Both the position numbers and the translations under genes were made by a program. From Sipunculus nudus (lineage: Eukaryota > Annelida > Sipuncula > Golfingiida > Sipunculidae), in contig CM049317.1 of the NCBI GenBank assembly GCA_026874595.1, positions 56,554,118 through 56,618,117 of the forward strand: 64,000 nt of DNA, in the 5' to 3' direction. Shown piece by piece: positions 52,840 to 63,340 of this stretch. Positions within the stretch are counted from its first letter, which is position 1. Each line of letters opens with the position of its first letter. The notes beneath the pieces were generated by a model. It was not told the DNA's origin. It made no database searches and was given only the letters and a program-made list of their open reading frames with translations.

Positions 52840-53345
52840 TTTACAGGTTTGTCGTCTGACAAGGCAAGATGTAGAAAATTGGTATTCAGGTCAGAAATGC
52901 CACCGACTGCCAAGACGGACAGACCCATGCAAGCGGAAGATAGAATTTTTATTACCGCTTGTAAGTCGGGAGCTGTAGAGCTAGCGGCTGAAACCTCGGA
53001 CCGGCACCTGTGAGGAGAGACCCCCCAAATCGTGATGATTTTGGCGAACATCTTGGCACACGCGGAAAAGACCCGTTACAAAGACAGACCAGCGGGGAAA
53101 GGGGAGGGGAGCGGTTTTATTAGAACCCCAGCACAGCCGGCTGTTGGACGTATCAGTCGATACTGGACTGTCAGAACGGTTTTGAGGACCTTGGCTCAAA
53201 CGGACAAGAAGCAGTCTGAAATAGACAATCATTTCCGGTGGGGAAATGGACAAGCAGCCACGCGGCGTCAAGGGAATGACATGAAATTGACAAGAAATGG
53301 CACCTCCATGTGGGAAAACTGACTCAACTGAACTTGGACGGGTCT
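52840..53345. promoter_or_regulatory. Intronic GC-rich island, function unknown
   Basis: About 500 bases of unique GC-rich DNA directly right of an AT array. It is open in parts on both strands (up to 129 residues on the minus strand, 52981-53370), but the frames share no recognisable domain. TTTTATTTTACAG at 52833-52845 resembles a plus-strand 3' splice site, so an antisense exon is an alternative to an enhancer. Confidence 0.3.
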
Positions 53346-54027
53346 CCGTAAAATTCTGCCTAAATTTCATATATCAGCCTAAGACTCCCTATACATCAAT
53401 AACCACTTTTAGCTAACATGTGTATTTAGATGGATCCTTTGAGGGTTTAGGCTGAAAATTATCACGTCCTTGTATTAACTGTGAGCCTTGCTGTCATAGC
53501 AGGCCTGTCAACGGGTCGGCAAGGCACCATTTATTTACAGATAAATTGATTTAACACAGTCTAATTATAGCATGTAATTAATGAACAGAAATGCTACAAA
53601 CAGCAGATTATAACATGTAATTAATTATTATAATCCTTACAAAAAGGCAAAGGAAATAATGTTGGATTTAACAACTCTACGCTTAATATTCTCACCATAT
53701 CAGTCTTTATATAACAGTTCATTTGAGAAACAAAATCATTTTGTAATTATGGTACACTGAAAGCCCTCAAGATCAATATTCAGACCAATATGAAGCGTAA
53801 ACTTGAAAATAAACTTCATTTTCTGAAACACCCCTGAATAAGCTCACTTATAATCTAAAATCTACTCGTCACGGACATACAGAACTGAACAATTATTTAC
53901 GAAAATTCATTTTATATGTTATCTGGATCATATTAACTGTTATTATGTAATTTTATGTGAATAGTGTACAATAGTGACGTTCATTGTCGGATGTTACTTT
54001 TACATTTCTGTCAAAATGTTTGGACTA

Positions 54028-54097
<70 letters not shown>

Positions 54098-55363
54098 CGT
54101 GTTATAGGTAAACATTTACATGTTGGGAACCAAGGCACAACTACCGTGACTCATTTTTATGCTATTGCATCTCTTTTTAGTATTCAACTTTAACATCATT
54201 TTATGACATTCCTTTTCATGTTATTCTACTTTGTTCAAAGTCAGACGTATGTATATATGTATATTGTATGTTTGTGTCAACACCAAGTTCGTTTGAAGGC
54301 AAGTGATCTATGGATATAAATGCGACCAAGTTACGGTTCACAGGTCCATATTTTTCAAGACGTGAACGTCAAAGCCGGAACCTTGACAAGGTGACAACAG
54401 AGTCACACCTTAGGGGATATACAAAGGCTTACAGGTAAGAAAACGACTTCTAAATCAATTTTCTAAAACACCTAGAGTTCAGTTTCACTACACATGACCG
54501 AAGTTTAATTGCCTTTTTAGTCCCGCATCTGTCATGCCTGGGCCTTAGTGGTACAAAAACAGATACTACATTATATGAGAAAAAATGCTGACGGCTTATA
54601 TACTGTGCAGACCGTCTGTATGCGCTGAAGGGAAAAGGTAAAATGTTCAGCCTGGGACATCTTAGTATTTAAAACCGACTTTTTATAGAGCTTACCTGTC
54701 TTTTATCATTGTCATTATTTCATCATTATTTATTATTACTATTCGTAGTAACATATTTACTTTTTATAAATGATATCAGTTTTAAATGTGTTAAATATTT
54801 CAATATTTATACGTGTTTATATTGGATCTTCACTATAAATCAAAATATTGCATTGGTAACCTTTTCAGAATTAATTTCAATAATTTTTTTATTGAAATCT
54901 AATTGTTTACTTGATACCTACGTTCCTTGATGTGCATTTTCGAAATTTCAACCATTTGGATTTATGACTCAACTTTAAGAATATAAAAGTACCTTTCATA
55001 ATTTGCCTTTATACAGCCTGTCAGGTTAAAGTCATGTGGCTTATGCCACTGAATTTCCAGATAAAACTGGAATTATTAATGACAAATTTAGAAAAACATT
55101 GTACAGTGATCATGTCACAATTGATTATATGTATTTCTTCTTTTACAATACAGTTTAGTTTTTGGCATCACCTTGCAATGTTACAAACTGTGTGATGGGC
55201 AAAACATGAAAGAATCTCTGTATATAGAGGTAGGCTGGTATGATTATAATGGGGTGAATAAATTGAAAATATGACAGACTTCATGAGGGCCTACTGGTAT
55301 CGGCGTCACATTTTCGGCAAAATGCCCTTCCTCCTTTTGTGGAGTGTGAGGGTAATGACATCA
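53346..55363. other. Intron interior, nothing recognised beyond microsatellite
   Basis: AT-rich unique DNA around the (CA)n(TA)n array at 54027-54096. 54290-54430 is slightly GC-elevated. Confidence 0.5.
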
Positions 55364-55377
55364 GCGCCACCTGGTCC
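55364..55377 (-). promoter_or_regulatory. CTCF-like core motif in Hox3 intron
   Basis: Minus strand GGACCAGGTGGCGC matches 12 of 14 positions of the bilaterian CTCF core CCASYAGRKGGCRC. CTCF sites partition Hox clusters in vertebrates. Binding here is untested, and a chance match or repeat remnant is possible. Confidence 0.3.
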
Positions 55378-56398
55378 ATACCCCTATAACTAATAACATA
55401 TGATGGCAACTGGGGGTCCAAAGAAAGGCCCCAGCTAGTCCAACAATAATTGTGTTAATATAGTTCCTATAGAATCCTTAAATCATTCCTTTCCTAAAAT
55501 TAACAGTTTTAAAGAACTCCCTTAAGTGAACTATTTCTGTAAAATCCATAGTATATTTTTGTCCAAATGGTATGGTTTCAGTATTCTCCTTCTCTCAATG
55601 GAATCTTTATTAAAAAAAAATAGAAATTTGTTAATACTTTCATGTTAGTGTTCAGTCTGACTTGTAATGTAAACCAGTACAGCTGGTACATAGATGTTTG
55701 ACAAATTAAACATCGGATTCCCTTTTTAATAATAATTTAAAAATTATAATTTCATCATTTAATTGATTAATATAATAACACGTACACTTAAACATCAGTA
55801 TAAAATGAAATATGATAAACCAAAAGCTTGAAAAGTATTACTTTTATGTTTTTTTTTAGTTTATTTAAGATTTCTTATTTATTCCATATTTTCAATTGAT
55901 ATGGAATGTGAAAAAGATTTTGTTTTCATTTCCACAAACTTGCGGCAAGTCTAAATCTTCTTCTTAAAAAAGGGTAAATGCTCATAATGTGTTTACTTTA
56001 AACATTAAATCTTTTTATGTGCTAACTGTTAATTATAATCATGCAATTTCCTTATTATCTGTATCTGTACACACAGTACAAAATAAGTTTTGGTAATAAG
56101 ATTGGCCACAGTGGTTATGTTTATTTTCCAAATATGAAAGTCTTCTATATATAAACATACATCACATTTCAATTTGAAATAAAAGAAATATATTCACTTT
56201 TAAGGCTTTAATTGAAATATCATGTTTCAACGTATCGATTTAGTGTATATTTTGTATTTAGCGAATCTACTCACACAGTTACTTTGTATGAACATTTTGA
56301 TAATGTTTTGTTTCAGTCATTAAGTATTTACCAATAACCATAACATAAAGACTGAATATTCGTATTCCAGAAGTGAGCAATGACATGTTTTGGAAAAT

Positions 56399-56437
<39 letters not shown>

Positions 56438-56859
56438 CTGTTTAAAAGACACTATACGTTATTGTTAGTATACTAACTAAAACAAAAAATAATAAAATGC
56501 TTTAAAATCTCAATTAAATTTCACCTGTATGTTATGATAAAGACTTTGTAGCTCATTTGATTACAACTCCAAAAACTAATTAAAATATTTTAACAGTAAC
56601 TTAATAAATTTCAGCGAACATGCAACAATATATATAGCAATTTCTAAATATTTATCGAATATATGGGGCCATGTTATGCCTCCATACTTCTTACAACTGG
56701 TCATATTTTGACACTTTATTAGCGTTTGTTTCTAACAGAAAACATATTCATGTATTTTAAAGTTAATGTATTATTCAGAAGTGGTGTGTTATAAATTTTT
56801 ATCTAAGCCGTGTTTTAATAAAATCAATATTGTTCATTTCTCACAAATCGGCCAAGTTC
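55378..56859. other. Intron interior, AT-rich, nothing recognised
   Basis: (AT)n at 56402-56436. No gene or element. Confidence 0.5.
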
Positions 56860-57020
56860 TTGCCCCCAACGGCCTTGACCTTTCGGCGCGTTGGCCTCAT
56901 CCGTCACGTGAGGCAGATAGCGTAAACTCGCTGGCTCCGCGTTTGACAGCTGTGCCTGATGGGGCCGGCCACATCAAAGACCAATTGAAACAGCCCCGCC
57001 CCAAACCCGGCGCCGCAGCC
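56860..57020. promoter_or_regulatory. Compact GC-rich island with dense factor motifs
   Basis: A 160-bp GC-rich block in very AT-rich DNA. It holds an E-box palindrome TCACGTGA (56904-56911), TTGACAGCTGT with MEIS-type TGACAG and CAGCTG cores (about 56944-56953), a TCF/LEF-type ATCAAAG (56973-56979), CCAATTG (56981-56987) and a GC box CCCCGCCCC (56994-57002). The combination suggests an enhancer or an alternative promoter. The overlapping open frames are short and featureless. Confidence 0.4.
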
Positions 57021-60000
57021 AACATAACGTGCATTACTGATTCTAATCAACTTGTCCAATATATATAAGTTTTGATATTTCCGTAACATTCAATACGTCC
57101 TGAAATGTCTTTCTTAACATACATATCACACAATGTTTGATATATTAAAGTGAAAACTAGTAAAAAAATCATTTACACAAAAAATTGAAAAAAAACAATA
57201 CTGATTGGTATACCATCATATGACAGGTACATGACGTCATCATATGACCCCTGTATATAATTATTTTGGGCTGCTTGTACATTAAGGTACTGATATTAAT
57301 TCACTTATCAACATGTGTATATTCATTTTCCTAAACAATTATTTTGTTGTAAGCCTGTATTATTTTTTAAATAATCCGCATTAAAAATAACAATGATTAA
57401 TTATCTCCAGCTTCAACACTGAATGGACGTCTGATACATTAATTATTCTTATATTTTCATTATATGATGAATAATATTTATTAGAAGTTGGACCATACAT
57501 ACTGAGTAAAAATGAAATGTTTCTTTTTATTTTCATAGAAATTGCTGTCCAGATCGAATAAATTTCTTATTTTCAACATAGATATTTGAAATATTACCTG
57601 TTATAGTTTAGATAATAATATTTATAATATTTAAATAATTTAAAATAATTCTTACTTGTCTTGTTTCGAAAACATGAAGTTTATTTCTCTTTAACTGTTT
57701 AAGATTTATACATGGTCTGTGTATCAAGATTTAAGAAGGATTAACATAAATAAAGAAAAAAACACACAAACATTATATATATATTTATTTATATTCATTT
57801 CCTAAAAATCCTAGATTTAGGATATTTGTAAGAGAGTGGTTTATGTATATTAATGAACACTACGGGTTAAGTTTCTATATGTAAGCAGAAACCAATTGAA
57901 TTAATCACCGTATTGGGATCCCTCTTTATATTAAATATTTCAAGGTATGATTATTTGCCTGTCGGCAATCTTTAATATTAGAATATGCGTACATTTATGC
58001 ATGTGGAATCCTGACAAAATTGTTTAAGTACTCAGGGGGAAAAGTGGTGTATGGTATAAAGATATACACATATTAATATCAATATAATAATTTTAAAAAG
58101 AAGAATCAGAATAGTATTAACCTATTTCATAAATTGCATAAATTTCACAAAAAAGTACAAATATATTATTCAATTATAGGAGTGAAAAATAAAGAAATAA
58201 ATACATTTAGTTGCATTTTCTCTTAAATTAATCAAAATTGAAAAATGCTACAGGATGAACTTGAGATAAAATATAACGAACAAAAAAATTACCACCTTTA
58301 AACTATATCGTGATTTTTTTTTTGTGTCAGGCATACCATAAGTTTTAAATACAATTAAAGTCAGCATGTATTTGACAAGGTTGTATATTTTTATTGGGAA
58401 AAAGCTTGTCTGAATAAATGAATATATCAATTCTTTAAAAAAATACAACATTGCGAACTCGGATGTTTGGTTGAATTTAAAATTTGGGCTTGATTATTAG
58501 ACGACTAATAATTAAAGATATTGAAATAATGCAATTTTAAATATTTCTTTTAATTAATTACTGAAACACTTTTATTTGCTGGAAACTTGCTTTGGCAAAG
58601 TTTATTCAAATTTATTAAACAAATCTTCAATGTATAACGCATTATTTATATATAATATATATTCTACACAATTGATTAGAAGTCTAATAATAGAGTTAAT
58701 CTTCAGTAATTTAATTTTGATATAAACGAAAGGAATACACTTAAAAGGATAAAGTAAGGCATTATAGTGCAGAGCAATTACATCTCGGTAATAGCATTTG
58801 TGTAATACTTATATATCTTTATTGTCAATTTGATCCAATTAAGCTCTTTTATATACTGAAAGTGGATCATAAATTGCCTATTTCCTGCAGGTGATTATAA
58901 TACATTTATATAACATACATGATATATGACATCGAAAACAACTTAGCCCAGATGTTTATCTATTACATATTTTCTCTTTACTTATTTCACAGGCGGTTAA
59001 ATATAATAAATTTGTAGTGAAAGATGCATTTTCCTGCTTACACCTGGGGCTTAGGTAAGGTTTACTAAGTGTTTGGCTGGTTAATAATAAACATGAACAC
59101 CACTAGCGTACAAAATACCCCAGTCATATGTCTCCTGACCGCTGACCTCATGAAATATGCACATACTTTGCTGAAAATCGAACTAATATGAGACACTTCA
59201 CAGCCCAGAAGCCCAATGAGAACAACTTTAATCTGGCAGTCAGAAATCTTTAATTTTGGCTAGATTTTCTTAGGTCAAACAAATTAAATATATAATTTCA
59301 ATTCCAAAGGTTTCCATTGACCTTACGCTATCTCTGTAGTGACTGTTGAAATCTGGTTAAGTTACAATGAAAACTGAACACTATACATTTTTAACGTAAA
59401 TATAAAGAGTGTTAGAATTTGTGGAAAATCTAAAATAAATTTGAGCAGTACAAATATAAAAAGAGATTATACTGAAACGGATGGTTAAGCTGATGTATTT
59501 ATATGAAATTTTTATCACCACTGCATTACACCTTGATTCGTTTTGTAACAAAATATTACCAATAATAGATCAAATACGAATGCAAATGCAGCATTACTAA
59601 CTGCGCCTTCGCAAATATAAAGGCAATGCGTCATTTGCAAATGTCAGCATTTACTAAAGCCTGAATGCAACCCTTCATTGTCGTAATATATGCCCTGTTT
59701 ATCCGTAGTTTATATTAAATAAAACTTTATCCACTATCACATTTATTTTACACAAAGCTAATTACATTAACATACCATATTCGGTTTAGTAGTTTAGAGG
59801 GAGTCTAACCTTTATCTGCAAATGTGCTTTTATGAAATTGATGATTTATCGTTTTCCTTTATAATCGATTTTTATTTCGTATTTCCATGTGATTAATCAT
59901 AAATGATTATTTACGCCCACGGAAAGAAATCATATATTTGGAACGAATACATTTGTCAGAAACCCAAGGAAGGCTGGACAAATAGAAGCGATACCTTGAG

Positions 60001-60204
60001 AGACGTCTGTTCAGGAGTATTTATTGTTCTCAATACTATAACAACATGATATATCGAACCATCACGTGATAACGGACGCCGATACCTGTCACCGATTGTT
60101 TTGTGTCGGCCTAATTACGAAATACGAAAGTGTGTCAGCACTGCAAGATTTGCGACAGGTCCTTCAAGTTTGATAGATAAATAACCAGAACAGTTACACG
60201 GAAA
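57021..60204. other. Intron interior, AT-rich, few landmarks
   Basis: ATGACGTCAT (57231-57240) is a perfect CRE-containing palindrome flanked by two CATCATATGAC-type repeats. TAATCGAT occurs at 59862. No gene or transposon recognised. Confidence 0.45.
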
Positions 60205-60245
60205 CATCGATTAATGATCGATCACAGGTTTAATGATCGATCTTT
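60205..60245. promoter_or_regulatory. Direct repeat of TAATGATCGATC
   Basis: TTAATGATCGATC occurs twice, about 18 bases apart, the first overlapping ATCGATTA. It lies about 520 bases inside the intron from exon 1. Homeodomain or Cut-type binding is a guess. Confidence 0.3.
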
Positions 60246-60424
60246 AATATTTTTTCTGCCATCCTAACCACGCCACCGTGTGCACGAAGTCAAAACTATG
60301 CTGCATTGTACTATAAGGTAATTTGCATGGAAGTTTGTCAATTATTTTTGTTGCTATTGGAAAAATCTTGATCTTTTCTTTATTTAAAAGAAGCATGGTA
60401 CCATGAAAACGGTACTATTCGGCG

Positions 60425-60450
60425 GGAGGGGGGGGGGGGGGAGGGAGGGG
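60425..60450. repeat. G-rich tract in the intron
   Basis: A long poly-G run flanked by GGGAGG repeats, near exon 1. It is C-rich on the transcribed sense strand. Confidence 0.85.
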
Positions 60451-60763
60451 GTTAATTACTGGAGTTAACCAATGCAGCCAGAAGACAAAGTTGGAGTTGG
60501 CATGTATGTTCTTGTGTGGAGTTAGTGCTGGAGTTTTCTGTATTTGTTACCACCTAATCAATCGTCCCTGTGATAACAGAAAGTAACGATAGTATAAGTT
60601 TGACTTAATTATACACATTCTGTACTGATAATGAAGGTAACATGTGACGTTTGCATACATTTGCTGATAATCCAAATAATATGTAAGGTTTGCATTCATT
60701 AAAATGATAAAATTAGTTTCGGAGCTTTATCTGCGTTTACTGGTAAGGAGGTTAAAGTCTTAC

Positions 60764-61220
60764 CTGTGTTTGCTGTTGGTTGCTGTGGTTTCTGTTTGCT
60801 GTTTTGTCGACTCTCCTTCATCCATGGGAAGAGATCTTGTGTTTTAGTTTCTGGGCCCCCAGGGTAGCAGTGACCGGGAGGCGCAGCAGCGGGGGAGGGG
60901 GGCGCCACAGGTAGCCTTATACCCCCGGGCCCTTCAAGTTCCTGCATACATGAGGGGTTGTACATCTGATGGTAATCCCCTGGGGTGCAAGCCCCGCCCG
61001 GCCCCATGGGGACTGGTCCCTGCATGAGACAAGATGGTCGAAAGTCACCGCCCGGCCCTGGGGCGGCGGGCCCCATGCCGTAACCCCCACCGCCGGGCTC
61101 GTACCCATATCCTCCGGTAGTATAGTAACCCTGGTGGTACGCTTGTACTGGTTCGTAGTAGGCTTTCTGCATGTTGTGTTGTGATGAGGAATTTATTTCG
61201 CTGTGACAAGGTCTTGACAT
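60764..61220 (-). CDS. Hox3: Hox3 homeobox protein, exon 1 (N-terminus and hexapeptide)
   Basis: Encodes residues 1-152 plus the first base of residue 153. The first ATG (61220) follows an in-frame TGA (61253-61251) with no Met between. A second in-frame ATG at 61172 opens MQKAYYEP, close to the MQKA start of other Hox3 proteins, so translation may begin there and give 379 rather than 395 residues. Residues 17-125 are rich in Gly, Pro and Tyr. The hexapeptide LFPWMK at 130-135, with the PBX-contacting Trp at 133, continues KESRQNSKQK, the group-3 signature. The exon ends ACA G before GTAAGA. Joined to exon 2, it gives an in-frame split Gly, and the hexapeptide lies 28 residues before the homeodomain. 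Confidence 0.95.
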
Positions 61221-61309
61221 ACCCCGGTCATTAACCTGGCTTAATAGGGGTCATGTGACGCCTGGCTGACCAATCAGATGGACAAATGGACGTCTCCTAT
61301 TGTTCTTTC
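61221..61309 (-). other. Hox3 5' UTR segment preceded by a 3' splice site
   Basis: Reading the minus strand, a 17-base pyrimidine-rich tract ends in TTTCAG at 61310 and is followed by GAAAGAACAATAGG. This is a strong acceptor, so a non-coding upstream exon probably exists. No donor or promoter could be fixed in the remaining 2.7 kb. Confidence 0.6.
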
Positions 61310-61310
61310 C

Positions 61311-61600
61311 TGAAAAAGAAAAAGAAATGATTAACCGGAGATCAAAGCGCTAACGACGCCTATCATTTTGTCATAGAAATAAATCACTACCATCCTTCTG
61401 TAGTGGACGCGAGCGGACAGTCAAAAAGGTGCGCAGTTTGCTATAATTGACAGCGGGGTGGCCAGGTGCGCGTTACGTCACATCAATAGACATGCAGGTA
61501 TTGCATGCGCGCTTTGTAACACGCCGACTTCCTTACTCGCTCTTGAGCTGTTTTTATTCACGCGGAAGGGCTGTAAAATTTAACCACCCATGAAAATCAT
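61311..61600. promoter_or_regulatory. Upstream GC-elevated block next to Hox3 exon 1
   Basis: Contains TAATTGACAG (61444-61453), one base from a PBX-MEIS composite site. The surrounding sequence has several CpG-containing GCGC stretches. It may be an intronic enhancer if the upstream non-coding exon is used, or a proximal promoter if it is not. Confidence 0.35.
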
Positions 61601-63288
61601 CAAACATCTAATGCACTGACCAAGGCACAGTAGTCTATTTATTGGCCACTATTGAACTAACTTTTGTCACTTAAATTTATTGCACGTTTCGAGTCACGGA
61701 AAAATTATCGGCTTCCGTTCTAGCCAGCATTGATCCCATAACAAGAGAAAAGTATTGAATGTAGAAGAAAGCCCTGTCTTATGCCGGTTACGAGATGAAT
61801 AATTCACATCAAAGTAATGTTTTGGGCTTTTCACCCATCTCGATAAGTGGCATCAGTCTTTTTAACTACGCCCCTTTTAATTGATGAGGCACAAGCTTTT
61901 AGTTATTGCCATTGCTTGTCTTATTATATGGATGCATTTTTGTTCATTTCAGTGTAATTGCTTGTGAAATATTCAGATGTTTCCAGGCTTTTACATTAGG
62001 AGAGACCTTCTTGGTACTGTTGTGAACAGGTAGTAAGAAAAATTTTCAAATGGAAAATCATTTAGAAGACGAAAATAAAAGGTAAAACGTCTGTCTTGAA
62101 TATCCTGTGCTGATTAAAGATTTTATATTATTTGTACATTATTTATTTTCATATCGAATCCACATAAAATGTAGTGTAAATAAAGTAATATATGAAATAT
62201 ATTGAGACAACACTTCCTATAAATTGTTGAATTTGGTTAAATTGGTCAAAATGATCATTTCTGAATCAAAATGAAATCACTGAACGTGCATATATTCATG
62301 CTTCAGTTTAAATCACTGGCAACATATCATTACTATCTTGTGTAATAAATAAATTTTCGGCTGTCACTTCTATATAATAGACAAAGATTTCATTTTCTCT
62401 GTAACAAATCCTGATACCTATGCCAAATGAAGACAAGAACAACGATTTAATAAGAGAAACCAGCCTATATGCTTTTGATCGTATGTAACGTATGTATGCA
62501 ATGGTAACATAATTTGATGATTGAAAGAAAATAGTGGCAGAAGATCGATTACCAATCGATTATGCCATGTCTTATGCAGATTAAGAAGACGCATGCACAC
62601 TCTTGTATCTTTTTAAAACAAAAACTAATTAATAAAGTATATTTGCGATAATACAAATGAGGCTTGGTTATAAATATATTTTGGACTCTTCTCAAGGTAA
62701 ATATGGTATTTCGTGTATGTTTTTCGTGTGTCTTTGTCAGAACTGAAAGAACTACATATTTATACCGATGTATAATTGTTTATGTTCCTTGACAACATGA
62801 AATCCAACGAGTTTCATCGAATAAGAAAAAGACCAATCATCTATATAATCGATCAGTCGGCACAGCACTGGAATATATAGGCAATATTTGGTACTCTGCA
62901 GGAAACACGACAATGTATTGTGAAAGCACAGGTCTTTTTCCATGTTGATTTATCACTGCATCATGTGATTACTCCTGTGTAGTCACTTTATGAAAAGCAT
63001 GGGCCATTAATTGGTTATCTACAATTTGATAAAAAATCAGGAAACTTGATAAATTAGTATTTTTGAGGCATACTATGACTACATATAAGGGAAATACATG
63101 AATGAAATATGAGAGTAATACGAATAGTCCTTGCAACACTCATAGCTGTGGGGACGTAGTATATACAGGTGATAGTTCAATTATCCTTGAGGATCTTGAA
63201 CTGATTTGTTGTTAAATACATTGTCTATATGATGCAGAAAAAAGTACTGGAACATATTTTTACATTTGTTTTCAATTATAATTTCCAG
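61601..63288. other. Upstream flank of Hox3, no gene recognised
   Basis: AT-rich unique DNA. CCAATAAATAG on the minus strand near 61645 could be a CAAT/TATA-like promoter element. ATCGATTA occurs at 62544 and 62555, and TAATCGAT at 62846. Confidence 0.4.
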
Positions 63289-63340
63289 GATATCAACAGA
63301 ATAGCTTCACCAACAGACGCAGAAAGACCAGATCATATTG
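63289..63340 (+). other. Possible small plus-strand exon
   Basis: A 52-bp segment follows a pyrimidine-rich TATAATTTCCAG and precedes GTAGGT. It is open in one frame (QDINRIASPTDAERPDHIG) within a 62-residue frame. This is exon-like but could be chance. No domain is recognised. Confidence 0.2.

Larger units (their letters stand above)
49638..60763 (-). other. Hox3 intron, about 11.1 kb
   Basis: Splits the gene between hexapeptide and homeodomain, the usual intron position for Hox genes. The donor is G|GTAAGA at 60763 and the acceptor TTGTTTAG| at 49638, phase 1. AT arrays lie at 50101-50150, 52715-52753, 54027-54096 (with CA) and 56402-56436. Most of the rest is AT-rich. Exceptions are GC-rich islands at 52100-52620, 52840-53345 and 56860-57020, listed separately. 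No nested gene is supported. Confidence 0.93.

Noticed and set aside
52981..53370. 129-residue minus-strand and 96-101-residue plus-strand open frames in the intronic island
   Set aside because: The frames overlap on opposite strands, have no domain, and lie in GC-rich DNA where chance frames are common.
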